A stretch of DNA of 64,000 nucleotides from Nigrospora sphaerica. Its lineage: Eukaryota > Ascomycota > Sordariomycetes > Amphisphaeriales > Apiosporaceae. The stretch covers positions 6,696,001 through 6,760,000 of the forward strand of contig JAGVVL010000001.1 of NCBI GenBank assembly GCA_018287875.1. The letters run 5' to 3'. Under the pieces are notes generated by a model that saw nothing but the letters and a program-made list of their open reading frames with translations, made no database searches and had not been told where the DNA came from. A program made the translations under genes and the position numbers. Position 1 is the stretch's first letter; the number at the start of each line of letters is the position of its first letter. Shown piece after piece: positions 1-14,000 of this stretch.

Positions 1-1157
1 CTCTAGTCGGGCAGGTACCTACATTCTGTACTCACTTTGCATAAGTCAATAGCCGAGTTGAGCCTCTCAGCCTTGGCAGCGACTTCCAACCCCCCAACCT
101 CGGAACCCCTCCAAACAGATCTGTCCACTACTAACCTACATATAGGTAAAGTACATACAGAGCTCGCATCATTGCGTCAGGTCGGTATCAACTCTACTGC
201 TTAGATATGTAAGTACTTGGTAGTACTAAAGTACTTAATCCAGGCTCTTTTGGCCCGGCTCTCCCACGCGTTTGCCTGCAATCCGCTCCCAACTGCTTCC
301 TTTATACGCGCTATGCGCTTTGCAATGCACCCGGCCTGATTGGATAAGTATCAATACAGGTGTCTATCTATTTTTGTGTAGGGGTTCGTGGAATGGTTCC
401 GCTCGGTTCTGCCGCAGGAAAGCCGCCACGTTCAAATTGGAAGCCGACAGGTTGGCTCGGCGCCATCGGCTCAGTACCGAAGGCACGTAGAGGGGCAGCT
501 CGACCCCACGTTGTCTGAAGGCCCAAGGTTCCAGGACCCCCAATGCTAGGCGAATTGCTCCCTTCCCCAAGAAGAGGGAATATCGACTTCACGTACGATC
601 CATTGTCTTGCTCACCGCTCACCCCAGCCTATCCGTCTTCGCACTGGCTGGGCAAGGGTCCGGTTCATGATGTGCACGTGTGGCCGCTTTGCTTCGGCTT
701 CCTAACACACTTAGCCGTCATCATACAACCCTTTCCATGATTCCAAGGCCCATGTGACTGGGTGTCGGAATGCTCCCTGCCATCGTCCTGCACTTAGGGG
801 TTTAGTGGCACCGCGCGAACCAGCTTACCTCGTCCACTGGAGCCCCGTTGCTCCGAGCCAGATACCATTACATTACCTAACACGCGACTCAGCGGCCTTC
901 TCTACCCGTACCCTCCTTGCCATCCGGACTTCAAAACACCTTGCTCGGTGTCCGCCTTCTCGATTCAGCGCGATTCCGTCCCGGGGTTCTTGTATAGTAC
1001 ATGACGCCCTCTCTGCCCCTTCCACCTTGAGACCTCTTCTCCTCCTTCTTCTTCCCCCATTACTAGTCCCCATACTTACTTAAGTAAGCACGCACGCAGC
1101 CCTTCGAGAGCTCGGCCGCCCCTCAATCGTTCCGAAACCACACGTCGTGTGCCCACC
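1..1157. other. Upstream intergenic region of the ornithine aminotransferase gene
   Basis: No convincing coding frame is visible; the short ORFs here lack codon bias and family motifs. The first 250 bases contain several short palindromic AGGTACCT or AAGTACTT-type motifs (for example at 13-20) that recur in spacers throughout the window. A pyrimidine-rich stretch precedes the OAT start (about 1015-1080), as is common in ascomycete promoters and 5' leaders. No TATA box could be assigned with confidence. Confidence 0.5.
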
Positions 1158-2617
1158 ATGGCTTCCCACACCAACGGAGATGCGGCGCCTGGGCTTTCCA
1201 GGTATCACGCCTCTTCGACCAAGGGTGCTATCGAAGCCGAGCACAAGCTTGCCGCCCATAACTACCACCCGCTCCCCGTCGTGTTCGCAAAGGCTTCCGG
1301 TGTCGATGTCTGGGACCCCGAAGGCAGGCACTACATCGACTTCCTTTCCGCCTACAGCGCCGTGAACCAGGGCCACTGTCATCCCGAACTCGTCAAGGCC
1401 CTGACCGAGCAGGCCGGCCGGCTGACGTTGAGCTCGCGGGCGTTCCACAACGACGTCTTCCCCAAGTGGGCCGAGAAGGTCCAGAAGATGTTCGGTTATG
1501 ATATGGTGCTGCCTATGAACACGGGCGCCGAGGCCGTGGAGACGGCCATCAAGATTGCGCGGAAGTGGGCATACAAGGTCAAGAAGGTCCCGCAAGATAA
1601 GGCGCTGATCTTCGGTGTTGAGGAAAACTTCCATGGCCGGACGGTAAGTCGACCCCGCATGGCCTGCGGGCTTCTCTAAACTCGTGCCAGATGACGGCGG
1701 TCACGCTGTCCACCGATCCCGAATCGAAAGAAAATTATGGCCCCTATGTGCCCAACGTCGGTGCCGTGGCCCCTTCTACGGGCAAGGCTATTCGATACAA
1801 CCACATCAAGGACCTGGAGGAGGTGTTGGAGGCCCACGGCAAAGAGACGGCCGCCTTCATCGTCGAACCCATCCAGGGCGAGGCGGGTGTTGTGGTCCCT
1901 GACGCGGATTACCTGGCCAAGGTCCAGGAGCTTTGCAAGAAGCACAACGTCCTGTTCATCTGCGACGAGATTCAGACGGGCATTGGTCGAACGGGTCGTA
2001 TGCTGTGTTCCGAGTGGGCGGGCATCAAGCCCGACATGGTCACGCTCGGAAAGGCCATTTCCGGTGGCATGTACCCGGTCAGCTGTGTCCTCAGCAGCAA
2101 AGAGATTATGCTCGTCGTTGAGCCCGGGACACACGGCTCGACTTATGGCGGCAACCCGCTTGGATGCGCCGTATCCATCCGCGCCCTTGAGATTATGGAG
2201 GAAGAACAATTAACTGCCAAGGCCGAGAAGCTCGGTAACATGTTCCGAGACGGCATTGCTGCTTTCAAATCGCCCATTGTTAAGACGATTCGTGGCAAAG
2301 GTCTGCTGAATGCCGTGGTCATTGACGAGTCGCAAACGAACGGGCACTCTGCATGGGATCTGTGCCTTCTCCTGAAGGAGAAGGGCTTGTTGGTATGTTG
2401 AGAGGCTTCCCCGGCACTGGCTCCGTGATGCCGGATCTGGCGGGACTGACAGCAGGAATAGGCGAAACCAACCCACGGGAACATTATTCGCTTTGCTCCG
2501 CCGCTGGTTATTTCCGAGGAGCAACTCCAGAAGGCGATTGACATTATCGGCGACGCTCTGCGCGAGCTGCCCAACTTGAGCGAACACGAGAACGTTCACG
2601 TCGGCATGGACAGCTGA
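1158..2617 (+). CDS. CAR2: Ornithine aminotransferase (ornithine-oxo-acid transaminase)
   Basis: PLP-dependent class III aminotransferase that converts ornithine and 2-oxoglutarate to glutamate semialdehyde and glutamate in arginine catabolism; the fungal enzyme is usually cytosolic. Three exons: 1158-1643, 1691-2392 and 2462-2617, with introns of 47 and 69 bp. The predicted protein has 447 residues, normal for the family. The start is the ATG in a CCACCATGG context. Visible motifs are the FHGRT stretch that crosses intron 1, the cofactor-binding [13 protein letters not shown] stretch around residues 252-264, and the PLP lysine in TLGKAISGG (about Lys283). The C-terminal [14 protein letters not shown] stretch in exon 3 confirms the second splice. 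I see no transit peptide. The nearest gene downstream is 5 kb away. The identification is secure; only the exact splice bases are inferred. Confidence 0.96.
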
Positions 2618-5600
2618 GCGGTGCCAGCCTAGCCGCCCCTCCACCTGTCCCAGGCCCTCTTCATGCCTACGCCCTTCCGCTTCCCATGTTGTGCGTCCCA
2701 CAGCCGGGCTCATCAAGGTGGCTGGCTGTTCCGCGATCCCGTGGGCTAGGGTTGTCGGCAAGACCCCGGTGAAGGCCCTGGCGAAAGGTTTACGCTGATG
2801 GGACCAGCGGCGGTCAAAAAGGCGCGGACGACGGTCCAGACCATCCGGGCCGTCGAGCGGCTGACACGTCCATCCGGGAGATATGATTTATCATACAAAA
2901 TACATATGAAAAAGATTGAGCGCGCCATTGGACTCATAGCAACCATATCCATGACATATGGAGGGCTCGGTGTGGGTCATCATCTATCTGCCTGCTTAAC
3001 GGCTGGAGGTAGGTAGCCAGGCGCACCAGAATGGCCTTTTGTGGAAATACTGATCAGGGAACAAGCGAGTGCTACTGGGGGGAAGGGGGACGGCCCAGCT
3101 GCCGCAATCAATAAAAATCTGAATCAACCTGTCCGGTCCACACGCTTGCAGTGATCGCACGCCCATTGCAGCCTGGGAGAGGGGCGGGGAAGAAAGTGGT
3201 TGGTAGGCAACAACAGATCCAGGCGAATCTACTCTTGGGCAGCGTGGTGTGTATGTGTATGGATGTGTGCCGTGTCGCGCCGTGGCGTGCTGTGATGCGC
3301 TGTACTCCCATGTCGCGTCGCCCGAGCCGTGCGTGGATTGACGTGGAGAGGTTCTGAGAGGCCCTGCCGAGCCCAGAACGAACGAATGGGAACCCACCTG
3401 ACCCTTACCGGGCTGGTTGCCTGGAGCCCCGGAGGAGGTAGGTAGGGAGTCGAGGCTGCAGGCCCAGAGAGGAACACCCGCCGGCAGGTATGTACCTACA
3501 TACAACTAAAGGTATCGACGTGGACGCATATATGAGCTTATGCGGGCCTCGCATTGCAATATCCCCCCAGAACAAAACCGTCCAGGACGAAGAGAGGCTG
3601 GATGCAGTCACCGATTCGTCCCTGATCCTTTGCTTTTTGCAACCACCATGACGACAAGATGCGCCGGCCGGGGACCCCATCTCGCATTCCGCATTCGATT
3701 AGGTGCCTGGAAGTTTCGTCTGCGGGCTTTGGAACCTTCGTTGTCTCCTACGTCAAGGCTCCTGACATGGTTTCCGCACCCAGTCATGTCTTGGCCGGGC
3801 TTCACGAGGACGGCGAAGCCGCTTTCGGTTGGGCAGTCGATGGTAAAGAAGAAAGGAAACCGACTGCGTTATGACGGCTCCGACCAGGCCTCGCGTCTCT
3901 GTTACCCTGGGCCGGCGGCTGGGCAAGGCAGCAACGATGCGTTCGCCCGGCCACATAGCATCAGTTGCGAAGCCAATCGAGCCCTGTCAGCTGATGACGC
4001 ATGGGCTGCAAAAGGGACCTCTCGGACGGGGTCGTCTGGCCAACGCCCTTTTGGGTACGGGATCTGCAGATCGCAGACCGCACCAAGGCGACTTAATGGG
4101 CGACCGCCCCGGTAAAGGAGGGCGACAGACGCCAGTACGAGGCTTCGTTCGAGTACTGCTCCGGGCGGATGGCATGTCGGTGGTTTCAACTCGCTAGATA
4201 GCCGGCCGCTCGCTATCCACACAACCATCTTTCGTAGCGGGAAGTTGGTTGTGCAGGATCTAGGTGGTGCCGAGGTCCCTTTAAGCCCCTGGGGATTCAT
4301 TGGCCTCTTGGCTCGCACGCCAACCGCCATCGCCAATGGTGGGCAAGATTTCGCTTCGCTCCATTTCGCGGCGCGGACAGGACGCGCTGATAGCGATGTC
4401 CTACCTATCGGCATTGGATGAAGGCTGTCTTAGATAGAGTCGCGAGGCCGATCGCGGGGAAACGTAGATAAGGGTCCTCCTGGAGGAGGGTCAGACGGGT
4501 CGTCGCCTCCTTACGGGTTTGCCACGCATACTACGATGTCTACCTATGCATATGGTCCATCGAGCCCGCCACGGGGGTCAAGCATTATGCGTAGCTACAT
4601 AGGTACCTGTATCTATCGCCAACCTCAACAAACCCCGGGCGCGTAATTAAACGACCGTCTATCGCGGAAGGCGCCGTAAATTGCACACCCGTCCCTTTTC
4701 CTGCTGCGTACTCTTGTCCCGACTTTCTTTCGTTTCTTCAGGCCGCGGCCTGCGTGGATTCTGAATGGGTGGTGGTCCCGAGTTGGGATGAATGTGGCCT
4801 TGGCAGCGTGGCTGCCCAGATGGTCTGGAAGAACTCAATCCAACTAGGTCCTCACGAAAGAACAGAGCGGGATAGCCATGGCTCCGTGAACCGATGAACC
4901 GCTGCATAGCAGACCGTCCCAAGGTCCTGGTGGCCGGACCGAGCACAGGTCACAATACATTATACCGGAACGTACGGGCATGGGGATGCCATCTGCCTAT
5001 ACTGTGCATACCTGGTTGCCTTCCATGCCTAATGGGGACTGGCACCTGTGAGTTGCTATGTGAGGGCCTGTTCCTTATCTAGGTTGGGCCACCCCCCTTC
5101 TTCCCACACAATACACATGTGACCTTGCCAAGTACATATGCAGTGCAGCGATAGCAGGGGGGCATCGTATAGTGAAACGTCCATGCACATCAGCGGGCGG
5201 GTGGATTTGTCCGTCTGGTTGTCCATGGCGTGATTTGGATGGGATTGATGCTGTGTAGAGCCGGCGCAAACGCGTGTATCACAGCCGCCGGCACACTCTT
5301 ACAGGCGCTGCCAGATCCGACATCGCACCCACGGAAGGGCCCTTTTCACTGCCTACGCAGTAGGTCAACAAAGGTGCCCACTGATCGTGATCCGTTCCCG
5401 CCTCGCGGCCTGACAGTGGCTCACCCTGCCTGTGCCCACCTAGTTGCACCTCTCTGTACTCAGTAGGTAGGTAGGTGGTCTCGCGTGCCCCTTGCACTTA
5501 TGCAGTAATCCGCAACAGCACCCGCGGATCAGTGGGGAACAAACATCTGAGCAAAGCATCGAGACTAACGCGTTGGGTTCCGACCAGCCAGGTACCTCTC

Positions 5601-7925
5601 CGTACAGCACCAAGAGTCCAGAAGGGAACATGCAGGGTGCTGCCGGAGTCATGCTCGCCAAGTGGATATTCTTGCGACGTTATCGGAGCGCTTGCTTGGA
5701 CGGGAAGGGCTTATCGCTTTATCGCCTGACGGCCGGTAGTGTCGCAGTCGTCACGAGGCACCCGTCATCCGCAGCGATATCCGGCGCATGGGAAGCCCGG
5801 GGCGAAAGAAAGAGCGGGAGATGGAGAGGTCAGATCTGTTGAAAGAGGGGGGCGAGGCGCAAGAAGGTCCCGAGTCCGGTTGCTCTCGCGAATCGTCCTG
5901 CTGCTCATGCTGCTGACTCTTTCCCGGCTTTGTCACGGTCGGGTGAAAAGCATCCTCTCTTACTTTCCTGCCTCGTTTTCCTCTCGATCTTCATGCTGGG
6001 CCGCCTCCCCCTGCCGGGGCACATGATCCAGGCTGCGCTTCGCTGACCCACTTGGCCTATCCCGTGTCTGCTCCGTATCGAGTACAACCGGTTTCCCATC
6101 CTTCATCGCCCCCCCCGCCCCCAATCCGCCCGTATTATAGCAGAGCAGAGCCGACTCGAGCCTCAAGCAAACCAACGGATGACAGATGCCATAACTCCCT
6201 CCAGTCGTACGTACAGGACCGCTGCTACATACCCCCGGTGCAACTTCTCTTTCCTACCCTTTTTACGTAAACTCGACCACGTTTACGTTGGTACCTACCT
6301 GGTCGCCTCTACCTCTTGGTGTTTTAAAGTTGCTATCCGCAAGGTTGCGCCCTACAGCCAGCTAATAAAGGAAAAGAGAGGTACATACCTAGGTAAGTAC
6401 ATGAGGCATGGAGTACAGCTGCCCGCTAGCATCCATGAATTCGTGCTAAACCGCCTCCTCGTCGCTCAGCTTCCCATTCCGCCTCCGGAAACCCGTCCCG
6501 GCCTTGGGCTTGGATATCGACTTTCCAGGTGGAACAGCAGGCAGGATTCACGCCTCTCCCCCGTGGTCCTTGGCCCTAACCCGCGCCCTTCGGTGCTCCC
6601 GTAACCCAATATCCCCTTCGCATCACGCCTTCATCACGCCCTCGCATCACGCCATCCTGCCGAGACGTGTTCTCATTCCCCTACCTCCTATCTGGACCTT
6701 TTTCGGCTTCGCGAACTCTGCTGTGGAGGATCCGTACCGCTTGCTGGGGCTTTTGGGTTGTGTCATCTCGAGTCATTCCCGTGGGTGGGTGCTAAGCCGG
6801 CCCTGCCACCACATTGGCGGCCAGTTGGCGGACACTCCCTCCCCTTGTGGCCCTGTGGTTTGTCCCCCGTCTTGACGCTCGCTCAGTGGAAGAGGACGGA
6901 GAGCGCTGGACGTGCCTGCGTTGTGCCTACGCACGCCGATCCACATGCAGCTTTGCTGGAACCCGGGCAAGGCCTCACGGTTGACTGACGCCGACCAACC
7001 GCAACCGCAGCGCCGTGACTAGGGTGATTTGCACAAGACCCCCAAGCTTCCCCAGCAGCACCAACGCTACCTTGTTTGGAGACTGGGACGCTCATCTAAC
7101 GGCGGCCTTCATCACCAGCACCACCCACCCACGCCAGCCTGGACCACCACCACGACGACCCTGGCCGTGACCGGGCCAGCTGCCACCCTTCCCTGGCTCT
7201 CGTACCTTGACTCCCACTCCCATCTCGCCATCTCGTCATTCCTCCCCCCCCACACCCACCCCTTCGCCTTCCTCCCCGTCCGGCGCGCCCAGCATCGCGA
7301 AGGCGCAGCTCTCGTCTCGTCTGTTGGCCGGCGCTTCCAGCCTTCGATCGCATTGCCCAGATCCGCGCCGTGACACATCAGCCGATCCCCGCCTTTTTCA
7401 AGGTTCCCCTAGAAGCCTGGACCCCCCGGCCTATCGGATCGCCTACCTGCCTGCGTGCCCGCCTGGCTCGGTCGGTACTTCTCGTTAGGTGCATACACTC
7501 ATACATCGATCCGTCAACACCTTGCAGGCGGCCACCCACAGACCGAGAGGGCCCTCCATCCACTGCCGTGTCTCCCTACTAGGTAGCATCCATCACTCGG
7601 CATCCACTTTCGACGACGCCCGTCTTTGCCTCCAGTCTCCAGTCCCCCAGGTCCCAGGTCCCAGATCCCAGGTCCCTGGACGCGCAGCCGCAGGGCTCGC
7701 CGTGCAGCTTCCTCTTTCTTCTTCTCCTCCTTCCTTTCCCTACTCCCTCTCGACTCCCGCTTCTCCGGTCAAGGGCACCATCCCATCCTATCCTGTCCTC
7801 TGCCTCGCAACTCGACTGTGTACATGACGTTACTCGGAGCCGCCGTTCCACCCGCCGCCCTTCTATAAGCCTACGGGCTGCATCGAACCCACGCTTCCTG
7901 TCACGCTCAACACCCACAGGAAGCC
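2618..7925. other. Long intergenic region between the aminotransferase and ATG1
   Basis: About 5.3 kb without a supportable protein gene. ORFs up to 191 codons occur on both strands, but they have mixed amino-acid composition, no motif and no splice continuity. The first few hundred bases are presumably the 3' UTR of the aminotransferase. From about 7090 to 7925 the plus strand becomes C/T-rich (runs such as CCACCACCACGACG and TTCTTCTCCTCCTTCC), typical of a long fungal promoter or 5' leader, here that of ATG1. AGGTACCT-like palindromes occur at 4601-4608 and 5590-5597, with related TACCTACCT motifs at about 5465 and 6290. A non-coding transcript cannot be excluded. Confidence 0.5.
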
Positions 7926-10900
7926 ATGGCGGACCGCATCCCATCGGCTTCGTCCTCGCGGCGATCCAAGGCGAGCGACAATGCCATCGGCCAGTTCACC
8001 ATCGGCGCCGAGATTGGCAAAGGCAGCTTTGCACAGGTCTACTCGGGCAAACATCAGGTTCGTACAGTCATACCCTTGCCCCGAGCCGCTTCGCGTAGCC
8101 ATTTCTTGTATACCATCGGAGCTTGCCATCGCGTCCGCCTGCTCGAACCCGTAGCTCCCCGTGCTTGATCCCTCTGGATGCGATTATGACTCGTGGCGAG
8201 TTCGCGCGCCGCACCCCCAGCTCCAGCTAACAGCCATCTCTCACTCCAGACCTCGGATGCTTTGGTAGCCATCAAATCGGTCGAGCTCGGACGGTTAAAC
8301 AAGAAGCTTAAAGAAAACCTGTACAGCGAGATCCAGATCCTAAAGAAGCTCCGCCATCCCCATATCGTCGCCCTACATGACTGCATCGAGTCCAGCACCC
8401 ACATCAACCTCATCATGGAATACTGTGAACTTGGCGATTTGTCGCTGTTCATTAAGAAGAGGGAGAAGCTGGTATCGCATCCGGCGACCTGCGACATGGC
8501 TCGGAAATACCCCAGCGTACCCAACGCTGGCCTCAACGAGGTTGTCATCCGCCATTTCCTAAAGCAGCTCGCCAGCGCCCTGCAGTTTCTTCGCCAAGGG
8601 AACTTCGTACATCGCGACGTGAAGCCGCAGAACCTCTTGCTTCTGCCCTCGTTGCGTCAGCGGGAGTCAGACAGGCAAGCGCGCCCGATCTTGAGCGCCA
8701 GCCATGACTCTCTGATACCCGCTGTGGGTCTGGAGTCGCTACCCATGCTGAAGCTGGCCGATTTCGGCTTTGCCCGGGTTCTGCCCTCGACGTCGTTGGC
8801 AGAAACCCTTTGCGGCTCTCCTCTCTACATGGCTCCGGAGATCCTCCGTTACGAACGGTACGATGCGAAGGCTGACCTGTGGTCTGTGGGAACCGTCCTG
8901 TATGAGATGGTGTCGGGTCGGCCGCCGTTCCGAGCCAGCAACCACGTTGAGCTCTTGAGAAAGATTGAGAATGCCGAAGATCAGATTCGGTTTCCTAGGG
9001 AATGCCAGGTCAGTGCCGAGCTCAAGGGCTTGGTTCGTGCCCTGTTGAAGCGCACACCTGTCGAGAGGCTCAGCTTTGAGAACTTCTTCAAACACCCCGT
9101 GGTGACGAGTGACATTCCCGGACTGGTTGAGGACGATGTTCCCAAGGTGGAAAAGGGGCCGTCCAAGGAAGTTCGAGCTCCGACGAAGACGGATGAAACA
9201 CGGCCCAGTTCCCGACGTCTGTCATTTCGCCGTCAGCCCTTGGGCGAAGCGGATGCGGAACGATACGAGACGGCCCCTTCACCCCGGGAGAAGCCACTTG
9301 TGTCATCTCCATTGGCAAGTCCCGCTGACTTTCCGGACTATGATGAGCCAGTGCGACCGGCCTCACGCATCTCGAGATCACCGCGGGACAACGCGGGCAC
9401 GGGCCTCGGCATAAAGCGGCCCCAGCCTGTGCCTTCCACATCGGCACCCACGCGGCCAACACTTCTAGAAGAGCGACGCCGTAGGGCTCTTTCCAATACT
9501 GGTCCCAACAAGCCACAGGGCAGTGAGGAGCCGCCTGCCGCGCCTTCGGCTTTGAAAGAGTACCCCGCTAAGAGCAAGGGGAGAAGCGCGGCTGCCGACG
9601 AGCGAGAGCGAGCCGCTCAAGAAATTGCCTTTGAGCGAGACTATGTCGTGGTTGAGAAGAGACACGTTGAAGTCAACGCGTTTGCTGACCAATTGGCTGC
9701 CCAAGGTGCCCAGTCGCCGCTGCAGCCTTCCAAGACTGGCCAAATTGTCCGCCGCGCAACGCAACAGGGCCTTCCCACCTCGACGACGGGCGCGGTTCCC
9801 GCCGAGCGCTCAAGAGCTGTACAAATAGCACAGGGCGGCAAGAAGCAGGTCCACCAACGCCAAGGTTCATATGATAGAAATATGTCTGGCAGCCCTAATT
9901 CCACAACGTCGGTGATCTCCAAAGCAATCCATGACGCAAGTCTGAGGCTCTTTGGCTTCAAGTACCCGGCCCACCTCCTCGGAAAGGGGCCTTCGCCTCC
10001 TGGCTACAACCCGTTTCCGGTCTACCCAACACCAGCTGCGCCGGCCGGCCTCATTACCGACGGCCGCCCCAACAACCTGCTGGACGAGGACGCCCGGGTG
10101 GCCCAGTGTATCGAGGACTATGCCACACGCAGTGACTGTGTGTGGGGATTCGCCGAGGTTAAGCTGAAGCAGCTTGTGCCACTGCCCCCGTCAGCCGACC
10201 GCGGGCTCGGCGGGGTCACGGCGGAAGAATCGGCATCCGAGGACGACGGGCTGACAGCCGAGGCCGAAGTGGTTTTGTCCGAAGAGGCATTGGTTCTCTA
10301 TGTGAAGGCGCTGTCGCTGCTTGCCAAAGCGATGGATATTGGCAGCGTCTGGTGGGCACGGAAAGCTAAGAGCGACTCGGCCCAGGCCCAGCTCGCTCGC
10401 GAATCCGCTGCCTCGCAGACAATCGTTGGCCGTGTGAACTCGGCCGTGCAGTGGATCCGCAAACGCTTTAACGAGACATTGGAGAAAGCCGATCTTGTTC
10501 GGATGAGATTGATCGAGGCGCAGCAAAAGCTCCCCGAGGACCATCCCAGTCACCCCAACAACAACCAACAGGAGCCGGCATCCACCAGCACTTCGGCCGA
10601 CGGCGTGGTATTGACAGCGGGCCTCAGTGCCGAGAAGCTGATGTACGAAAGGGCGCTTGAAATGAGCCGTGCGGCTGCGATCAACGAGATCGCCAACGAA
10701 GATTTATCGGGCTGCGAGATATCCTATGTGACAGCCATACGCATGCTCGAGGCCGTCCTGGACAATGACGAGGACGTATCAAAGCGGAGATCAGTTGGCA
10801 CCACAAGGCCGGAGCTGGATCTTATCCGCGATGCGGCCTCGGAGATTAACCAGGACGACCAACAGGCTGTCAAGAACAGTAAGTCCCGTCCTCCGCCAAC

Positions 10901-11073
10901 TCATGGGAGCGTGGCACTGACATGTTTCCCAAGTGATCACCATGATTCGTGGCCGATTGGCGGCTCTGCAGAAGAAGCAGCAGATGATCGCCAACGCCTC
11001 CAAGGCTCAGCAGCACGGCCTTCCCAGAAAACGCAGCGGTGAAATTGCACCGCGCAGTGTCCCCACATATTGA
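7926..11073 (+). CDS. ATG1: Serine/threonine protein kinase Atg1 (autophagy initiation)
   Basis: The Atg1/ULK kinase starts autophagosome formation at the pre-autophagosomal structure together with Atg13 and Atg17 and is restrained by TOR. Exons are 7926-8057, 8250-10878 and 10934-11073; introns are 192 bp (donor GTTCGT) and 55 bp. The product is about 966 residues, as usual for Sordariomycete Atg1. The N-terminal kinase domain has a glycine loop GKGSFAQV (31-38), the VAIK lysine (about Lys53), HRDVKPQN (165-172), DFG (215-217) and the SPLYMAPEI activation segment. A long Ser/Pro/Arg-rich disordered linker follows, then a conserved C-terminal region from about residue 620 that corresponds to the Atg13-binding tandem MIT (EAT) region. 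A short third exon supplies the C-terminus, where an ATG codon is rebuilt across intron 2. The first exon is fixed by the kinase homology. Very long non-coding flanks surround the gene. Confidence 0.96.
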
Positions 11074-14000
11074 TACACCCCGATCACGATTCACGACGAT
11101 ATGCATAAAGACAGCCATTTATTCGACGCCACGCGGCTGTTACATTTGCCTCGGTTCGGCTGTTGGGCCGGAGGTTTCATTGGCAAGGTTTCCTAGGCAC
11201 GGGTTATATTCATAGGAAGGCGTCTGGATGGAGTTTTTGATTTCTCAACACAGTTACTCTGCGTCTCTCTTCCTCCTCTTCTTTTCATGCGCCAGTAGGG
11301 TACTTGGTACAGGCGTCGGGGACTCCAGGTATCAGGTTGGCGGTGACGCCGGGTTTGCACCAACCAGGAGGAATCGTTGGATCGAGGGTGTACAATCACC
11401 CGTGTACATTGGAGAACAAGAACATAGGAGTTCTTCAGGCAAGGTGGCTTTGGTAAGGGGGTTGGGAGACACAGCACCAACCACACCGCTCTCTTCCCCT
11501 TCCCGCTGGCGTCGATGGTCTCTCACCTGGGATGATGAAGTCGCGATTCTTCGCCGGTTAATGAGCGCAAGACCCGGATTCCCAACTGGAAGGATGCTCA
11601 ACGGCCCGCGAAGGAAGCCTTTGCGACTGCTGGCTCCGGCGGCCTTGCCCGGTGGATTCGGGTTTGACTTGGGGGTTGCGCAGGTAACGGTGCGGTGTTT
11701 CCCGTTGCGAGTGTCCGGGTTCACGGGTGTGTTTGCCTTGGCTTTCCCGGGTCTTCCACTCTTCCTCCCCACCACGCTGGCCGCTCGCTAGCCACGAGGT
11801 GTGTCACCTGGTATTGTGCCCCGTCGACTCGAGCTGTACCGTCAGGCACTTACTACGAACGCGGCCGAATCGGGCACGCAGGGGGTCTAGGTGCCGGAGA
11901 GCACCGAACAGAATGTTGATAACTTAAGTGAACAAGGGGACGCGGGCGGGCGGCCTGGACTGAATCGAAAAAACCACATTGCCGAAGCAGTTGCTACATC
12001 CGTCACCTGCATTTCTGACTCTGATAATGGGCCTGAACAGACTCGTGCATGAGTCGTCGGCATGGCTTGAGGAATTTGCGAGACTATCTGAATGCCGGCT
12101 TCGGCGTCGCAAAAGTTCTCCACGGGGGCGACTCGGCCGTGGTCACTAGCCCGTCCGTCATCCCCTTCTCCTGCCCAAGTAGGCATGCCGTCGTTCGCTG
12201 ATTGGTAAACGGGCAAGGGAGGGGACGAGATCTACAATCAAGTCCCTAAAGCTATGCAGCTGACCGGCACGAAGAGTGGGCTGTAGACGATGGACAAAGG
12301 CCAGCCAACCCGATAAGAGAGTTCACCGCGAGCGGCCATGTCCAAGAGGGTGGCTAGAACCGCAGGCAGACGGGGTTTTTTTGGGCTGACGACGCGTAAA
12401 AGCCCACACCAGTGTGTGTGGGGGAGGGGGCGGTTTTCTTTGGGTTGCCTGAAGCCGGTCAAGATGTCCTGCCTGTTGCCGCCTGCGGGGAGACCCGGTC
12501 TCCATGGCCCAGAAATGCGAAAAAGGAGACGATTGCCTCGAACGGCACGCCATGCCTGCTTGCTTCCCTTTGGTACCGAACGTTGGGTTGGCCGCCTGAC
12601 GCGGTAATTCGCCTTCCCCCCCTCGCAGACGATCGCTCCCCCGCCCATAGGCCGGCTGACTTTCCCCTCTCTCCACAGCGTGGCTTGGGGAGATAGCCAA
12701 ACGGCCTCTGCATGGCGAGAGGCGGCGGCGACAAAGCGCAAGAGCCCTTCCCCCCTGAGCAGAGCCCATCCCAGCGCCCCCGCGGATTGGTACCCGGCAC
12801 CAGCCATAACCCAACTTCGTTGGTTCCGCACCTCCGTTTACTTGCAGCCCTGGGTCGGGAGGGGGTGGGAGGGGGCTTGCCCCAAATCTGACGAGGGCAT
12901 ACGCATGGAGCGACTCCAGGAGGGCCGGCGGGCCAACAAAGGGGGTGTAGGAGGGTCATGGGACAACAGCTGGGGCAGCCTTCTCTTGGGGGTCGTAGTG
13001 GCAAAACCACACGGCTTTCCGTCCGTGCCAGGGCCTCCGCACCATGAGCCCTCAACCCCTCCTGCCCTTGTGCCCACAGGCCGGCTAGGCATCTTGCTAA
13101 TTATAGGATCCACGTTGCGGCCTCGGAGTTTGAGGACGACAGAACGGGTAGGTAGATCAGAGGAGACGGGTCGGGGAGGGGTGAGCTCACACCAGAGCTG
13201 ACGTCGATCAGAGATCGTCAGAGGGGCTGTAATCGCGAAGCTGCTACGGACGTACAACTAATACTAGCTATATGGCATGTATAACACGTTCGGGTAGGGG
13301 GCCGGATTGCGTGTGCTGGGTTGGTGGTGCGTACAACTGGGCGCGCAATGCTGCCTGGTACTATACACAAAGGTATCCTTGATCCTACACAGCCATCGGG
13401 TGCCTGCTCGGAACAGTACACACATGGTTCGTGGTCGCAAAGACGTTGTTTGTGTGTTCGCGGCTACGAGATATCCAGGTGGACGGGCGGTAGACGGATG
13501 CCAATGGGCAAGTTCGAAGCGACAGGCTACGTCGTAGGTATGCGGGTAACGGACCATCGGGGCTCGCCTCGCCTCGCCATACCCAGAGGGATTTTCAGCC
13601 GTGTGAGAACGGCGGGATGAGGGACCGGAGCGGAGAGAGGGAAGGCAAGGGCACGCCCCGGTGTCAAGAACATAGAGAGCCAGACAGCCCGTCCGTCAGC
13701 CCGTCAGCCAGCCACTTTTTTTTTCGGCTGCAGCCGAGAGGCATGCGGTCGAGACTCTGGTCCTAGCAGCACATACCTGGGTACCCATATACCGTACAAG
13801 CACGCGCAAGGAGGACAAGAGGCGGTGCCGCAAGCCTGGCCGCCGGCGCCGGGGAACAAAGCCGGGAAGCACAGAGATGGGCCGTTGGATAGATGGCATG
13901 CGCGCGCGCAAGCGAGGAGGGTGCGAAAGCGGGAGGCAGGCAGACGTCATCTCGGGGCTCCTGATCCCCGTCGGACGGGGAGGGGCGACAAGGACATTTT

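Noticed and set aside
11332..12186. Possible minus-strand spliced gene with an AT-hook-like GRKSGRPGK
   Set aside because: Individual donors and acceptors look fair, but no combination keeps one open frame and the frame has no ATG of its own.
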